DNA of 64,000 bases from Zygnema cylindricum (lineage: Eukaryota; Streptophyta; Zygnematophyceae; Zygnematales; Zygnemataceae). The translations under genes and the position numbers were made by a program. The stretch lies in assembly GCA_037447655.1 (NCBI GenBank), contig JBBHKE010000444.1:1-64000 (forward strand). Direction: 5' to 3'. The notes beneath the pieces were generated by a model. That model was not told where the DNA came from and did no database searches. It saw only the letters and a list, made by a program, of their open reading frames with translations. This document shows, one piece after another, positions 40,487 to 51,590 of the stretch (positions within the stretch are counted from its first letter, which is position 1; each line of letters starts with the position of its first letter).

Positions 40487-41309
40487 TGTTGTTCTACCAC
40501 CACCGGTGCAGGTGGAGGAGCACCAGTAGTAGTAGAAGTAGACATGTACACTCTCAAAAGCTATCAAGAATCCTACCAAACAGCTGTTCTTAAGTGCTCA
40601 CCACTTCTTATACAAGCATCCAAACCTCACAAAACTCTATCAGAATATAGAGTAGAATAACCACTGATAACTCCCAAAGTTATAGCACAATTGACCTGAC
40701 AACATTGAAGATATAATACTCAGAGGTTTCCCAAAAACTGTCTGCAGTTTTACTACTTGGAAGTCTGGATACATTATATGTTATGAGTCCTAAGTCTTAT
40801 ACTTGTGTTGTACCGGTCAATACTAGTGTACTTGAGAGGTACGTCAAGCTGCCAAGCTAATACTAAGCTACCACTAAGCTACCACTGAGCTACCACTGAG
40901 CTACCACTGAGCTACCACTGAGCTACCACTGACTTCCCACTAAGTTGACTAGAATCGTATCTATCGCAGTTGCTCTGTCCAGTACAGAATCACATTAAGA
41001 ATATCATACGTTGTGTTGTCTGTACGGACCATATCAAATATAATCGTGGTTTCCTTGTCCTGTCTGTGTTGCAGCTTCGCTGCTGCGCTGCTCTGCTGCT
41101 GCGCTGCTCTGCTCCTGCGCTGCTCTGCTCTATAGCAGGTGCTCTGCTGTATAGCAGCTGCTCTGCTGTATAGCAACTGCGCTACTGTATAGCAGATGCG
41201 CTGCTCTGTTGTATAGCAGCTGCGCTGCTCTGTCTGTATAGCAGCTGCGCTACTTTGTCTGTAAAGCAGCTGCGCTGCTCTGAGACTGAAAGCTTTCCAA
41301 AATACAACA
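40487..41309. mobile_element. Solo LTR with 5-bp target duplication CTTTT
   Basis: 823 bp, starts TGTTGTTCTACC and ends AATACAACA. Flanked by CTTTT at 40482-40486 and 41310-41314, and inserted in a TA-MITE. It contains an array of GAGCTACCACT units (about 40856-40935) and GCTGCGCTGCTCTG/TATAGCAG repeats (41070-41285). No internal retrotransposon region remains. Confidence 0.75.
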
Positions 41310-41448
41310 CTTTTCTGCGTACACATTTGTCCGATTTTCACGGGAAACCGCCAAGCGGCCGGTAAGAATGAAGGCTCTCAATCGAAACCGTCAGATTTAA
41401 AATCGGAGAAGCGTGTACGGAGAAAATATGTTTTAAGTGGCTAATAGC

Positions 41449-41840
41449 TATTGTTGGGTATCGAGGACCTTTTGCCGATATTCGATATATATCGAATTTC
41501 AGGTACCTGATAATAGATATATTGCTTTGATATATCGAAAACCAAATTATCGCGATATATCACCGATATATCGAACCAAAAAAAAAATAATTTTTTTTTT
41601 TTTTTTTTTCCAACCCCCCCCCCCCCCCCCCCCCCGTCGGGGGGGGGGGGGGGGGGGGGGGGGGGGGATATCCGTACGATTTTTCGTACAACGACTGTAC
41701 GGACACCCATTTTTTGCGATATATATCGCGATAATTTATGTTGGTCCCGGTACGATATATCGAGGAATCTGCTCGATCGATATTCGATATATCGAATATC
41801 GAAATTTTCGCGATATGAATTATCCCGATACCCAACACTA
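41449..41840. mobile_element. hAT-like foldback MITE, complete (family hAT-1, C22/G29 apex)
   Basis: Ends TATTGTTGGGTATCG and CGATACCCAACACTA, perfect 8-bp duplication CTAATAGC (41441-41448 and 41841-41848) made by inserting into a TA-MITE. The apex is 22 C (41614-41635), GTC, 29 G (41639-41667), preceded by a long T run. The arms are rich in GATATATCG palindromes. Confidence 0.9.
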
Positions 41841-41951
41841 CTAATAGCGAATTAGCGATACACGGTGTAGCTGTCATATCGGGAGAAATAGAGCATCTAT
41901 TTCCGATATGCCGTACCCGAAACTGCTTTACGATGACGGTATGCAACACAC

Positions 41952-42175
41952 TACACCGTGAATCGCTATTAGAGTCAATGGCTTTTTTGCCACTTAAAAC
42001 ATCTTTTCTCGGTACACACTTGTCGTATTGCGGATCTGACGGTTGCGATTGAAAGGTAACATTATTCTCAGCTTCCGATTGGTGGTCTCAAATTGAAAAT
42101 CCGACAAATGTGTACGGAGAAAAGATGTTTTAAGTGACGAAAAAAACCTTGACTCTAATAACGATTCGCGGTGTA
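41952..42175. mobile_element. TA-MITE (220-bp subtype)
   Basis: Left CACCGTGAATCGCTATTAGA, right TCTAATAACGATTCGCGGTG, TA on both sides. The interior is itself partly palindromic (CTTAAAACATCTTTTCTCGG against GGAGAAAAGATGTTTTAAG). Confidence 0.85.
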
Positions 42176-43299
42176 CTTACCTGTACTCCAGCAAAAAACA
42201 AATCTGTAACGGCTCTAGAGTCCCTAACGCTCTTTCGTAAATTCTTCACCGTTCATTTTATAATCTAAGATCCATTAATGTGCCGTTCACATACGACAAA
42301 ATTCAATTGGCTAAACTCGAATCTTAAAAAAGCGAATAATGGAGCGAATAAAGGCTCGAGGATTTTTAAATTTTAAAGGCCGTTTTTCGCGAAACTCGAG
42401 GAAATTGAGCTGTCGGACAAGAGGGAGTATTTAAAAAAAAAAAACGGAGAGGGGGGATTCCCTGTGGAAAAAAAGCGTTAGTTCTGCTTTTTTGGCTTTT
42501 CTGCGAAAACGCTGTCCACGTGCCGGTCGCTCTACGAAGTCATTTTGTCGTTTTGGAAAAGCAGAAATTTGTCACGCGACTCCCACAAGCACCTCGGTGG
42601 CCGGAGAAAATGTCGGGAAGCGGCCGGATACGTCCAAAAATCAGCTAATTTGGAAACATTGTCGTGAATTTTTTTGTCGCTAGGGACAAAATCTTTTCAG
42701 TAGCGACAAAATATATAAAAAATCTGCACAGGCTGTCTGATTCGCTCGCCCGAAAATCAGATAGCCTCCCCTTGCCTCCATGTGACACCTGTCACAGTTT
42801 TGACAAGCTGTCAGTCAAAGAAGAGACTGAACCGTACGGTCAACGTGACGTCATGGGGTGCTCACGTCCTATAGAAACAACTGGCATCGTACGAAAAATT
42901 AAAAAAAAATTGAAAAAATAATTAAAAATATTAAAAATATTTCTCTCTTTGGCCCTAACGACTTTCCTTGTCGGGAAATTCGCTGTTTCCGCAATTAAGA
43001 AATCCGTCCTCCTTTCTCCGTCCGTACGTCAGCATTTTCTCAATTCCCTCTTCCTCCCTCTCTCTCCCTCTCCTCCCTCCACGTGTCTCCCTCTGCTGAC
43101 TTCACCCACCGTCAGCCTTATACGACAAACCGCCTTTCCTTCAACGTGTCCCTCATTTCTCACTTCTCCCTTGTCCGTACCACATTTTCGTACACTCCTC
43201 TCCTTTTTCCCTCGATTCCCGCGGCGATGATTCCCAAACTCCCACAAAACGACAAACGTCACTCCGAAACGCAATCCAAGATTCGCAATCAGCGATTGT
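42176..43299. other. Non-coding block upstream of a TATA box
   Basis: No gene recognised. TTTTTGTCGCTAGGGACAAAA at about 42670-42692 and related AGTAGCGACAAAAT form an inverted pair. Pyrimidine-rich runs lie at 43040-43085. Confidence 0.5.
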
Positions 43300-43307
43300 T
43301 ATAAAAG
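43300..43307 (+). promoter_or_regulatory. Candidate TATA box without a recognisable downstream gene
   Basis: TATAAAAG in GCGATTGTTATAAAAGCCGC, a strong plant TATA match, followed by three TTTTTGTCGTTT repeats (43326-43395). No coding exon was recognised before the assembly gap at 44455. Confidence 0.4.
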
Positions 43308-43429
43308 CCGCCCGTCCAGGACCCTTTTTGTCGTTTCCAGACCGTCCCCGAACTTTTTGTCGTTTGCGGCCCGTCCCGACCTTTTTTGTCGTTTCCGTTT
43401 TTGTCCGCATCGTCACCCGTCCGTGCGAA

Positions 43430-44410
43430 TCCCAGCATAATTCGTACACATCTCTACTTAGCCGTACACTTTGCACCAAACCAGTATCCTAACCGTACTA
43501 TTTCAGTACAATTGCCGTACATAAATTGTACATTGTCCGTACACTAACCGGACCCGATCGTTCCAACGACCTCCAATACGTATCCACCAATACCGAGCCT
43601 CAGCTAGCCGACCCCATCCGTACGAATCCCGTACCTATTCACACGCTCCAAACCTCACCTTGCCGTACATTTTCGTACTTTATCGTACATAAATGTACCT
43701 AGCCGTACTTTTTACCAAAACAAAAGTTCCAAATTAAGTTCCGAATACTTCCAAAATACGCCTCCCGCGTCTCTCCGCGCCCGCTCCCGCGTCCACCGCC
43801 GCTATATGCGCCAATCGTACGGCCTCGATTTCTCGTCAGTACGTCACTTCCCTTCCCCTCCCTCCCTCCCTCCCTTCCCTCCCCTCAAATCTCCTCGCCG
43901 CCGCGAAAACGCGCGCATATCAAATACCATTCCGTACAATTCAAAATTCATAAAATACGTGCGAGCCCCTCCGAAAAAATGCGCACTAAAATAATTAAAG
44001 TACAAACTTTTTCCTAACTATTTCGCACGCGCGGCGCAATCTTCTTTTTTTCCGCATACCGTATACCGTACACTTCAAATTACCGTACACAATACTCCAC
44101 ATACCGTACGGAAAAAATATACCGTACACAATATACCGAAACCAAAAGAATCCGTTCACCGCATACCCTTCCCCGCGTACCGTACACGACCTACACGCAA
44201 TACCCACTCTTTTCCGTACACATTTTCGTACACAAAAACAAATATCGTACTAAAATTTTCGTACACTCAATACCGCACTCAATAGACCGATACCAAAACA
44301 AAACCGTACACCTCATTTCGTACACATTTCCGTACAGTACGCAAAAAAATTCTCCCTTCGTGCCCATCATTTTCCGTACACTTTCATTTTTCCGTACACA
44401 GTAGTAATAA
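43430..44410. repeat. Dense CCGTACA/CGTACA motif cluster
   Basis: By eye about 34 GTAC tetramers in roughly 980 bases, mostly as CCGTACA, TCGTACA or CCGTACT; about four are expected by chance in random DNA. GTAC is the core bound by plant SBP-box proteins and by copper-response regulators. The units are irregularly spaced, not a tandem array. Confidence 0.6.
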
Positions 44411-44454
44411 TAATACCGCATACTATATGCCGAAAACTATACACACTCCTCCCC

Positions 44455-44464
44455 NNNNNNNNNN
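44455..44464. other. Assembly gap (10 N)
   Basis: Ten N between GTACG-rich DNA and the second copia element; true size unknown. The 5' part of that copia element may lie in the gap. Confidence 0.95.
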
Positions 44465-44639
44465 GTGTGTACAGGCATACATATTCACGTTCCCCAAGTC
44501 ACTACTACTATCACGAATTTTTTAATGTAATGTTTTCTCGATAGAAAAGACAATAGTACTATAGGTTTTGGCGTAGTACGAGATTCTATATACGTTCTAC
44601 AATCGTATAGTACACCAAAGAGATTTGCTTTAAGTGATA

Positions 44640-47600
44640 GCGTCGAAAGTTTTTCCCTTTGGCATTTAAGATATGGTCATTTAAGTAGCGAACGTTTGCG
44701 TACTTTGCCAAATCTTGTAACCGGAATAAATTCGTTTTCTAACAAATCTTTGGATTTTTGTCACGGTTGCGTGCAAGGAAAAATGTCACGTCACTCATTT
44801 CCCACTAGCACTATCATCATCACTGAACCCCTTGCACTTATACATACGGACATGTGTGGTCCCATGCGCACGCGTAGCTACAGTGGATCCCTTTATTTTT
44901 TCACTTTGATTGACCACGCCACTCGTTTTTCACACGTGTATCCAATCTGTCATAAATTTGACGCTTTTGCACGATATCAAGAATTTAAGGTGTTGGTAGA
45001 AAATTTCATGACTAACTAATCAAGGTATTGCATAGTGACAACGGTGGCGAATTTTCGTCCAACCAATTTTCTGAATTCCTCATGCACAAGCATTAGCTGA
45101 ACGGCTTCTGACGCTACACAGAACCGACGCAAAAGGTTTAACGCATATTGCATCACACGTCGCCCCGCGTTTACTTTTTGCGAATTTTGGTTAGAGTCAG
45201 AAATTTGTTAAATTAGCTATTTTGTCCCAGAATGCTTACCAAAATCTACCCAGTGCCTCTCCACATATGGCACTTCGGTCTTGAAAGACTTCCACTACGA
45301 AATTGTGCCCGCATTTTTCGCCCATTTTTGCGGCAATCGCGACCGCCTTTCACCCATCACCACTCAACTTAATCCAAACGCCATTTTCAAACCTCGTTTG
45401 ACTCCCTTCCCCTTCCCCATTATCCATTCTTTTCCCTCTCACATCCTCTTCTTCCAAAACTTAACCTTTTCACGACCCCACCGCACCGAGCTTAATCTTC
45501 CCACCCTCCTCCTCCCAAGACCCCCATTTTCTGTCCTCCCCATCTTTCCTCCCCTTTCATCCGACTCCCATCTTCAACAACGTCTTCTTCATCGTACAAA
45601 TTCAAAATACTTCACTTCCAACACCTTTACACGCCCACTTCCCCTTTCTTTTGATTTCTCCTCTTTTCACCTCCCGAGCTGATTCCCCTTTGAGCCCTCT
45701 CTTTTACCTTGCCGTAACCCCGCACGCCCTAGAGTTCCCCCCTCTCGGCTTATTACTGTAAAAGGGACAGGAAATATAGGCAGCACAATACCCACAATGC
45801 ACAGCGGAAAGCTCCAAAGATCTTCCCGTAGCAACAGCAAGCGCACACAGCAATGACAGACAAGGTTGCGCTTTATTACTCAAGAGAGGATTACAAGATT
45901 CAACGCTCGCTACGAAGGTCTACCCAAAGAGTCTGTCTCGTACTACGTCTGTCCCACTATTTGAACTAACTAGCTACTAGCCAACCCAATACTGTACAAT
46001 GTACACGTGGACCTTCGCTGTCAACCAAGATCTACCCAAGGTATCTTTCTAGAACTATACAGTTAAATTCACATTCTGCGGCGTTGCTATACTGCCCCGC
46101 TGCGTTGCTATGCTGCGCTACGCTATTCTACTGAGTTGCTATGCTGCTATGTTGCCTGATCTGGAATCGTAGTTGCGCTGCTCTGCAACCGCAACTATAT
46201 GAACCTAGTTTCTAGTCACTAAGTACTCAACCTTGTAACCTTGTTACAATTACCTCCATAGGCCATGCCTCATTTGCTTACGTTTACTAGGCAGGGGCCT
46301 TTGCCTCTCTTATTTTAGCCCCTCTCTCTCTCTCAAAGCTGCCCTAAAACGTCCTGATGCTTCCCTTTGGAAAATTTCCGCTGATGCTGAATTCATTGCC
46401 ATAATTTTCAGCAAAACATGGTATCTTGTTCCCCTCCCCCCTAGAAGAAAGGCAATCGGCTCAAAATGGGTCTTCCGTGTAAAACAGAAAGCGGATGGAT
46501 CCGTTGACAAATACAATGCTTGTTTGGTGGCGAAGGGCTTTCCCAAATCGAAGGTATAGATTTTAGTGAAACCTTTGCTCTAGTTGCATGGTTGACATCT
46601 ATCAGCACTTTACTTGTTTTAGTTGGTGAACATGATTTCCATGTTCATCATATGGATGTTAAGAATGCCTTCTTAAATAGGATCTTGTCTAAGGACATTT
46701 ACATGCATCAGCTCGAGGACTATATTTCCTTTGGGTCCGAGCATCTGGTTTTCCATCTCATTAAAACAATATATGGATTAAAACAACCCCCCCGTGTATG
46801 GAACCATACTATAGATGTTATTATACGAAAAGAAGGATTTACCCGAATTGATGCTGATTTTAGCATTTACTCTTGCGGCTCTGGCACCTCCTTGATAATT
46901 GTTGCCATCTTTGTCAATGATCTACTTCTTGTCGGTCCTTCTCTCTCTGAAATCTCTACTGTCAAATCTCTCCTTCAAACCCATTTTGACACGGCCGATC
47001 AAGGTGAGCTCACGTATTATTTGGGCATTCAAGTTTCTTGTAACCGCTCAACTCGCACCCTCACCCTCTCTCATGAGACCTTTATCTCTGATCTTTTGGA
47101 ACTCTTTGGCATGGCAGAGTGCTCCTCCTTTTCCACTTCTTTGGATGCCAATGCCCCTCTCCTCGCTTCCACTGATTCCCTTCTCTCTCCCTTCCTCCAT
47201 TCCACTTATCGCTCGATGGTCGGGGCCCCTATGTACGCCATGAAGGCCACCCGCCCTGACATTGCCACAAGTGTCACTAAACTCAGTCAATTCCTCCAAC
47301 GTCCTTCTCTTGATCATCTTGCCGCAGCCAAACGTGTCTTTCGTTATCTAAAAAGCAATAAATCTCTTTGTCTCACATATTCTTCCTCTGGCTCTAGTGC
47401 TCTTACGGGTTTTGATGATTCACATTGGGCACAAGATGAGCTTTCACGCGTTCCACCACTGGCTAGTGCTTCTTTTTGGGCAATGGTCTTATCTCCTGGT
47501 CATTCAGAAACCAGCCTACCACGGCATGCTCCAGCATTGAGGCGGAATATATGGCCGTTTGTCACACCGCCAATGAAGTTGTTTGCCTTCGCACCCTGTT

Positions 47601-47879
47601 TTCGAATCTTGGGTTTCCCCTTCAGCCCCTACTCCTATTTTTTCCGATTCCCAAGGAGCCCTTGCTTTGATCCGCAATCTTGTTCACCACAAACGGACCA
47701 AGCACATCGACATTCAGTATCATTACTCTCGGGAGCGGGTCGAAGATGGCACTCTCCAGTTTTTTTATGTCAAATCCGCCGACCAAGTGGCCGATTATCT
47801 CACCAAGGCTCTTCATCGCCCTCACTTCGAGCAGCATCGCTTCTCCTCCGGCCTTCGTCTTCCTTCTCCTCCTGGCTAA
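44640..47879 (+). pseudogene. copia Pol relic with integrase deletion and mutated RT active site
   Basis: LWHLRYGHLSSERL and CHGCVQGKMSRH (zinc finger), then HTDMCGPM and SDNGGEFSSNQF (integrase core). The segment expected after it (QNG...AER) is deleted to a short stretch. After a low-complexity linker and the solo LTR, RT resumes with RRKAIGSKWVFRVK and runs through HHMDVKNAFLN, IYGLKQPPRVWN and FVNDLL, where the usual D-D is N-D, to MYAMKATRPDIATSVTKLSQ. RNase H continues in other frames (SSIEAEYMAVCHTANEVVCL, KRTKHIDIQYHYSRERVEDG) to 47879. Multiple frameshifts; non-functional. Confidence 0.82.
45757..46248. mobile_element. Solo LTR inside the copia relic, target duplication ATTAC
   Basis: 492 bp, starts TGTAAAAGGGACAGG and ends CCTTGTTACA. 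Flanked by ATTAC at 45752-45756 and 46249-46253. Like the solo LTR at 40487 it contains CTGC/GCTATGCTG-type repeats (46075-46185), but the ends differ, so a shared family is only possible. Confidence 0.78.
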
Positions 47880-47931
47880 ATTTCCTTTATTTTCATCTCA
47901 AACTACTTCTTAGTTTTTGCTAGAGGGGGGG

Positions 47932-48249
47932 TGTTAAGGGTCATTTAGCGTTACGTCTGTACGTACTCGTCATACGTCGGTCCAGTCTTGGTCTCGTCTG
48001 TACCCATCATTACGTGGGTCGGTCCGGTCTTGGTCTTGTTCGTATTCTACATGCGTCGGTCCAGTCTTGTCGCCCTACGTACAAGTCCTAGGGGCGACGG
48101 TCTCTAGTTTTACGTATGTTTTCTTTTTGTCTTAATTCTTTTTGTACTTTAATTTTGACTTCGTACTCTTTGTCGCTTAAGTCTATGTCGTTACTTAAGG
48201 TCTTCATTACTTTTTTACATTGCCGACCTAAAGTCAATCCGTTGCAGTC
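47932..48249 (+). repeat. Start of the copia 3' LTR
   Basis: Begins TGTTAAGGGTCATTTAGCG after the polypurine tract and runs to GTTGCAGTCTAA. The same about 315 bp recurs at 49137-49453 with few changes. Carries CGTCGGTCCAGTCTTG repeats. Confidence 0.7.
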
Positions 48250-49136
48250 TAAGTATACAGACTAATAGCTGTACTAATACTGATTATACTTACTAATAAC
48301 TGTACTATTACTAATTATGCATTACTAATAACTGTACTAATCCTAATAATAATCCTAATTATGCAGACTACAAAGGATAGTAATACTAAATATATAGATT
48401 AAGCACTTTACTAATACGAGATATGCAGGTTAAGCACTGTATTAATACTAAATATACAAACTAACAATTGTTCTAATTAATAATCATACAGACTGATAAC
48501 TGTACTTATACTAGATATTCATACTAATTATTTGTGTATTATCTGTATTAGTCCAGCTATTAGTACGTATAATCAGTATTAGTAAAGTTATTAGTATGTG
48601 AGTACAGTTATAAGTTTGTATCATTAGTTTTTGTAAAATCAGTATTGGTTCAGTTATTAGTCTGTATAATTAGTATTAAAACAATTAAAATTCTGTATAA
48701 TTAGTATTGATTCAGTTATTAGTCACTATAATTAATGTTAGTACAGTTATTAATAGTGTTTCATTAGTAGTAACACGGTTTTTAGTCTATTTAATTAGTA
48801 TTAAAACAGTTACGAGTTTGTTTTATTAGTCTTAGCACAATTTTAGTTTGTATAATTAGTGTTATTATAGCTATAAGTTTGTATAATTTGTATGAATATA
48901 GTTATTAGTCTATATAATGAGTGTTAGTGTAGATATTAGTATTGTATAATTAGTATTAGGACAATTATTACGTAATCAGTATTTATACAATTATTAGTCT
49001 GTATGATTAATATTAACTCAATTTTTAGTATGTATAAGTAGTGTGAGTAAAGTTAGTAATATGTATAATCAGTCTAACATCAATAATTAGTCTTTGTAAT
49101 CAGTATTAGTACAATTATTTGTCTGTATAATTAGCG
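48250..49136. repeat. Degenerate about 31-bp minisatellite (GTATAATTAGTATTAGTACAG)
   Basis: Imperfect units of CAGTTATTAGTCTGTATAAT and AGTATTAGTA, first in one orientation (CTAATAACTGTACTAATACT, 48260-48540), then in the other (48540-49130), so the array flips polarity. Non-coding. More units occur at 49725-49855. Confidence 0.75.
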
Positions 49137-49725
49137 TTAACGGTCATTTAGCGTTAGGTCTGTCCGTACTCGTCATACGTCGGTCCGGTCTTCGTCTCGT
49201 CTGTACCTATCATTACATGGGTCGGTCTGGTCTTGGTCGTGTTCGTACTCTATATGCGTCGGTCCAGTCTTGTCGCCCTACGTACAAGTCATTTGGGCGA
49301 CGGTCTCTAGTTTTACGTATGTTTTCTTTTTGTCTTAATTCTTTTTGTACTTTAATTTTGACTTCGTACTCTTTGTCGCTTAAGTCTATGTCGTTACTTA
49401 AGGTCTTCATTACTTTTTTACATTGCCGACCTAAAGTCAATCCGTTGCAGTCTAACTTACGTTAGAATCTAGTCTACATACATTAGAATCTAGTCAAGTA
49501 ATATGTTGACCCGATATATTAGAATCTTGACTAGGATCCTTTTAGTTATAGCGCACAAAAGAGCGCTTAGACCCCTCAGTAGTTAGCACTGTGTATTTTG
49601 TATATAAGTGAATTTTCTCACTCAATTAAATCATCGCCAAATACAAATCAATTTCTCTCTCCAATGCATTGATCTTTCTCTTGTGTACAATTTCATGGCT
49701 TGCGCCAATCCACCTCCAATAATTA
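49137..49725 (+). repeat. Second, longer copy of the copia LTR
   Basis: Repeats 47932-48249, then continues beyond GCAGTCTAA through TGTGTATTTTGTATATAAGTG (TATA-like) and a leader-like CTCTCTCCAATGCATTGATC. It sits within minisatellite sequence on both sides. Either a separate LTR or the result of the minisatellite array interrupting one LTR with duplication. Confidence 0.55.
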
Positions 49726-49748
49726 GAACAGTTATTAGTATGAATAAC

Positions 49749-51590
49749 TCGTGCTCACACAGTTATTACTCTGTACAATTAATATCAGAACAGGTTTTTG
49801 TCTGTATAATTAGTGTTAGCACATTATTAGTTTTGTGCAATACTAACCATTACTAAAGAGTTGCAATACACAAGGGTTTTTTAACACACCTGATTTGGTG
49901 AGTTCCCTTGTCTCAAACATAAAACAAAGAACCGAAAACATAACTTAGTTAACATTTTGCCAACAAAGCCACACTGAAAAAAAAAATCAATCACAAACTT
50001 ATTTCAGTATTTTTTTTTCTTTTTTTTTTGTAGGTTCGAGATGTCCACGGAGAGGGATCCGTGATTAAACGAAGAATTCGAGACGGAAAAGTTTTTTTTT
50101 TTATTATATGTTTATTTTTATGTCATAAGAAAAAATATTATAAAGTTTTTTGACCAAAAAATGTTTTTTTCTTTTTCTGGTCCAGAATTTGAGTTTGATT
50201 TCTGAATATTTACTTGAACTTTTCCATTAATTTTTCATGTTATCCCTCTCTCTCTCTCTCCCTCCCTCATTTTTTTTAAACTTGATTTCCTCGAGACACC
50301 TGCGTTAAAAACGAGAGAAGCGAAAGAGAAAAAGAAGGGAGAGGGGAGAGAGAGAGATCGAGAGAGAGAGGCCTAAATTCATAAAAATTAACATCTAGAC
50401 CATCTCCCTCCCTCTTCTTCTTTCTCCTTTTTTGTGTGTCATTTTTCCTTCTTCACTCACATCTAATTGTGAAACAAAACCAAATTCATGAATAATATTT
50501 TTGTAGTTTTATCGACACCTAAAGTAATGAAAATGAAGATCCTTTAACCGAAGTACAAATAAGATCTAAAACCGGATAAAAACGCTGTATAAATATGAGA
50601 CATTTAGATGAGAGAGAGAGAGAGAAGGAGAGAATTTTCTTTGCAATAAAGGAGAGAGATTTTTACCAAGAGGGAGGGGAAAAAATAACCATTTTTGTCT
50701 TTTTCCATCGTGTTTTCTTTTTTTACATTGCTCATTTTGATTGGTCCTCTACTTTGTTCATAAGTCATGAGGGAAAAATATTTGACGGTTTACGTCATAT
50801 GCTCTTCGCTTCTAATTCTTCAAAACTAAAAGTAGAACATGATGTCTAAAGGCAGACGGCAGTTGCCGTTTGCTATTCGCAACTGTGAAGTTTTAGCGCT
50901 TAAAACTACATCTTTTGTCCGCCGCTACGCTCCAAAACGGTCGAAACCTACTGTCCCAACCGTCAGCGTCGCGTTTTTTGTCATTTTATGAAATTTGGCG
51001 TACGGGTCCCAAAATTTATGACATCGTTTTCCCATTTTTCCAAGTGTGAACCACGCAATTGTGTCCGTTGTCATGTCGTACTCCTCACGCCTCTTACGGG
51101 GCCTTGTCTGTACTATAACGGCAATCTCAATAAACGGGCAGCCGTGGATCTTCAAATCGAACGGTGGGATATTCAAAACCCTTACGCCTTGGTGAATAAC
51201 TTTAAAACACTCTCAACGGTGGATCACGAAAACAACGGCTAGATCGTGAATTCCCGCGTACGCTTTTACCGCCCGTCGCAAATAGACCATAGTTCAAAAG
51301 TAGGTGAAAGCAGGCCCATACAATATGCCTATTGTATGCAAAACATACAATATGACCTTAAGACCCATATTGTATTCGGACCTATTCGGACCAATTAAAA
51401 CATTCGGACCAAAAATTGGACCAATTAAAACATTTGGACAAAAATATTTTGTTAACACCCTCAGATTCGGACGATCGGACGGTCGCTGATCAAAGCGATC
51501 TTAGAAGATCACATGAAAAGCCCATAACACAACTTACGATAAAGGCGCCGACCACAGGCCTACCATAAAAACGCCTACTTTTGAACTATG
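49749..51590. repeat. 1.85-kb direct repeat, copy 1
   Basis: Begins TCGTGCTCACACAG and ends with a hAT-4 MITE terminus CTTTTGAACTATG. It is base-for-base alike with copy 2 (53395-55316) over long outer parts, but about 50390-50850 differs through many small changes and indels. Non-coding; contains CT and GA tracts at 50245-50370. Confidence 0.9.
51288..51590. mobile_element. hAT-4 MITE at the end of repeat copy 1
   Basis: Perfect CATAGTTCAAAAGTAGG ends. Left flank AAATAGAC, right flank CATTAAAG, so no target duplication here; the right edge coincides with the end of the duplicated block. Confidence 0.85.

Larger units (their letters stand above)
40431..41869. mobile_element. TA-MITE (220-bp subtype) holding two nested insertions
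   Basis: Three pieces, 40431-40486, 41310-41448 and 41841-41869, join to a normal 220-bp-subtype MITE (AATTAAAACATCTTTT / CTGCGTACACATTTGTCCG / AAGTGGCTAATAGC / GATACACGGTGTA). It is interrupted by a solo LTR and by a hAT-1 MITE. The left terminus is degraded. Confidence 0.75.
44600..47931 (+). mobile_element. Ty1/copia element, strongly degraded, 5' end missing
   Basis: Starts in GAG-pre-integrase and integrase sequence close to the assembly gap, then RT and RNase H, then a polypurine tract AGAGGGGGGG at about 47921-47930, directly followed by TGTTAAGGGTC, the start of the 3' LTR. A solo LTR interrupts it at 45757-46248. No 5' LTR or gag is visible. Confidence 0.8.

Noticed and set aside
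40856-40935. CRISPR-like array
   Set aside because: Units are directly adjacent 11-12-bp tandem copies without spacers, within a eukaryotic solo LTR.
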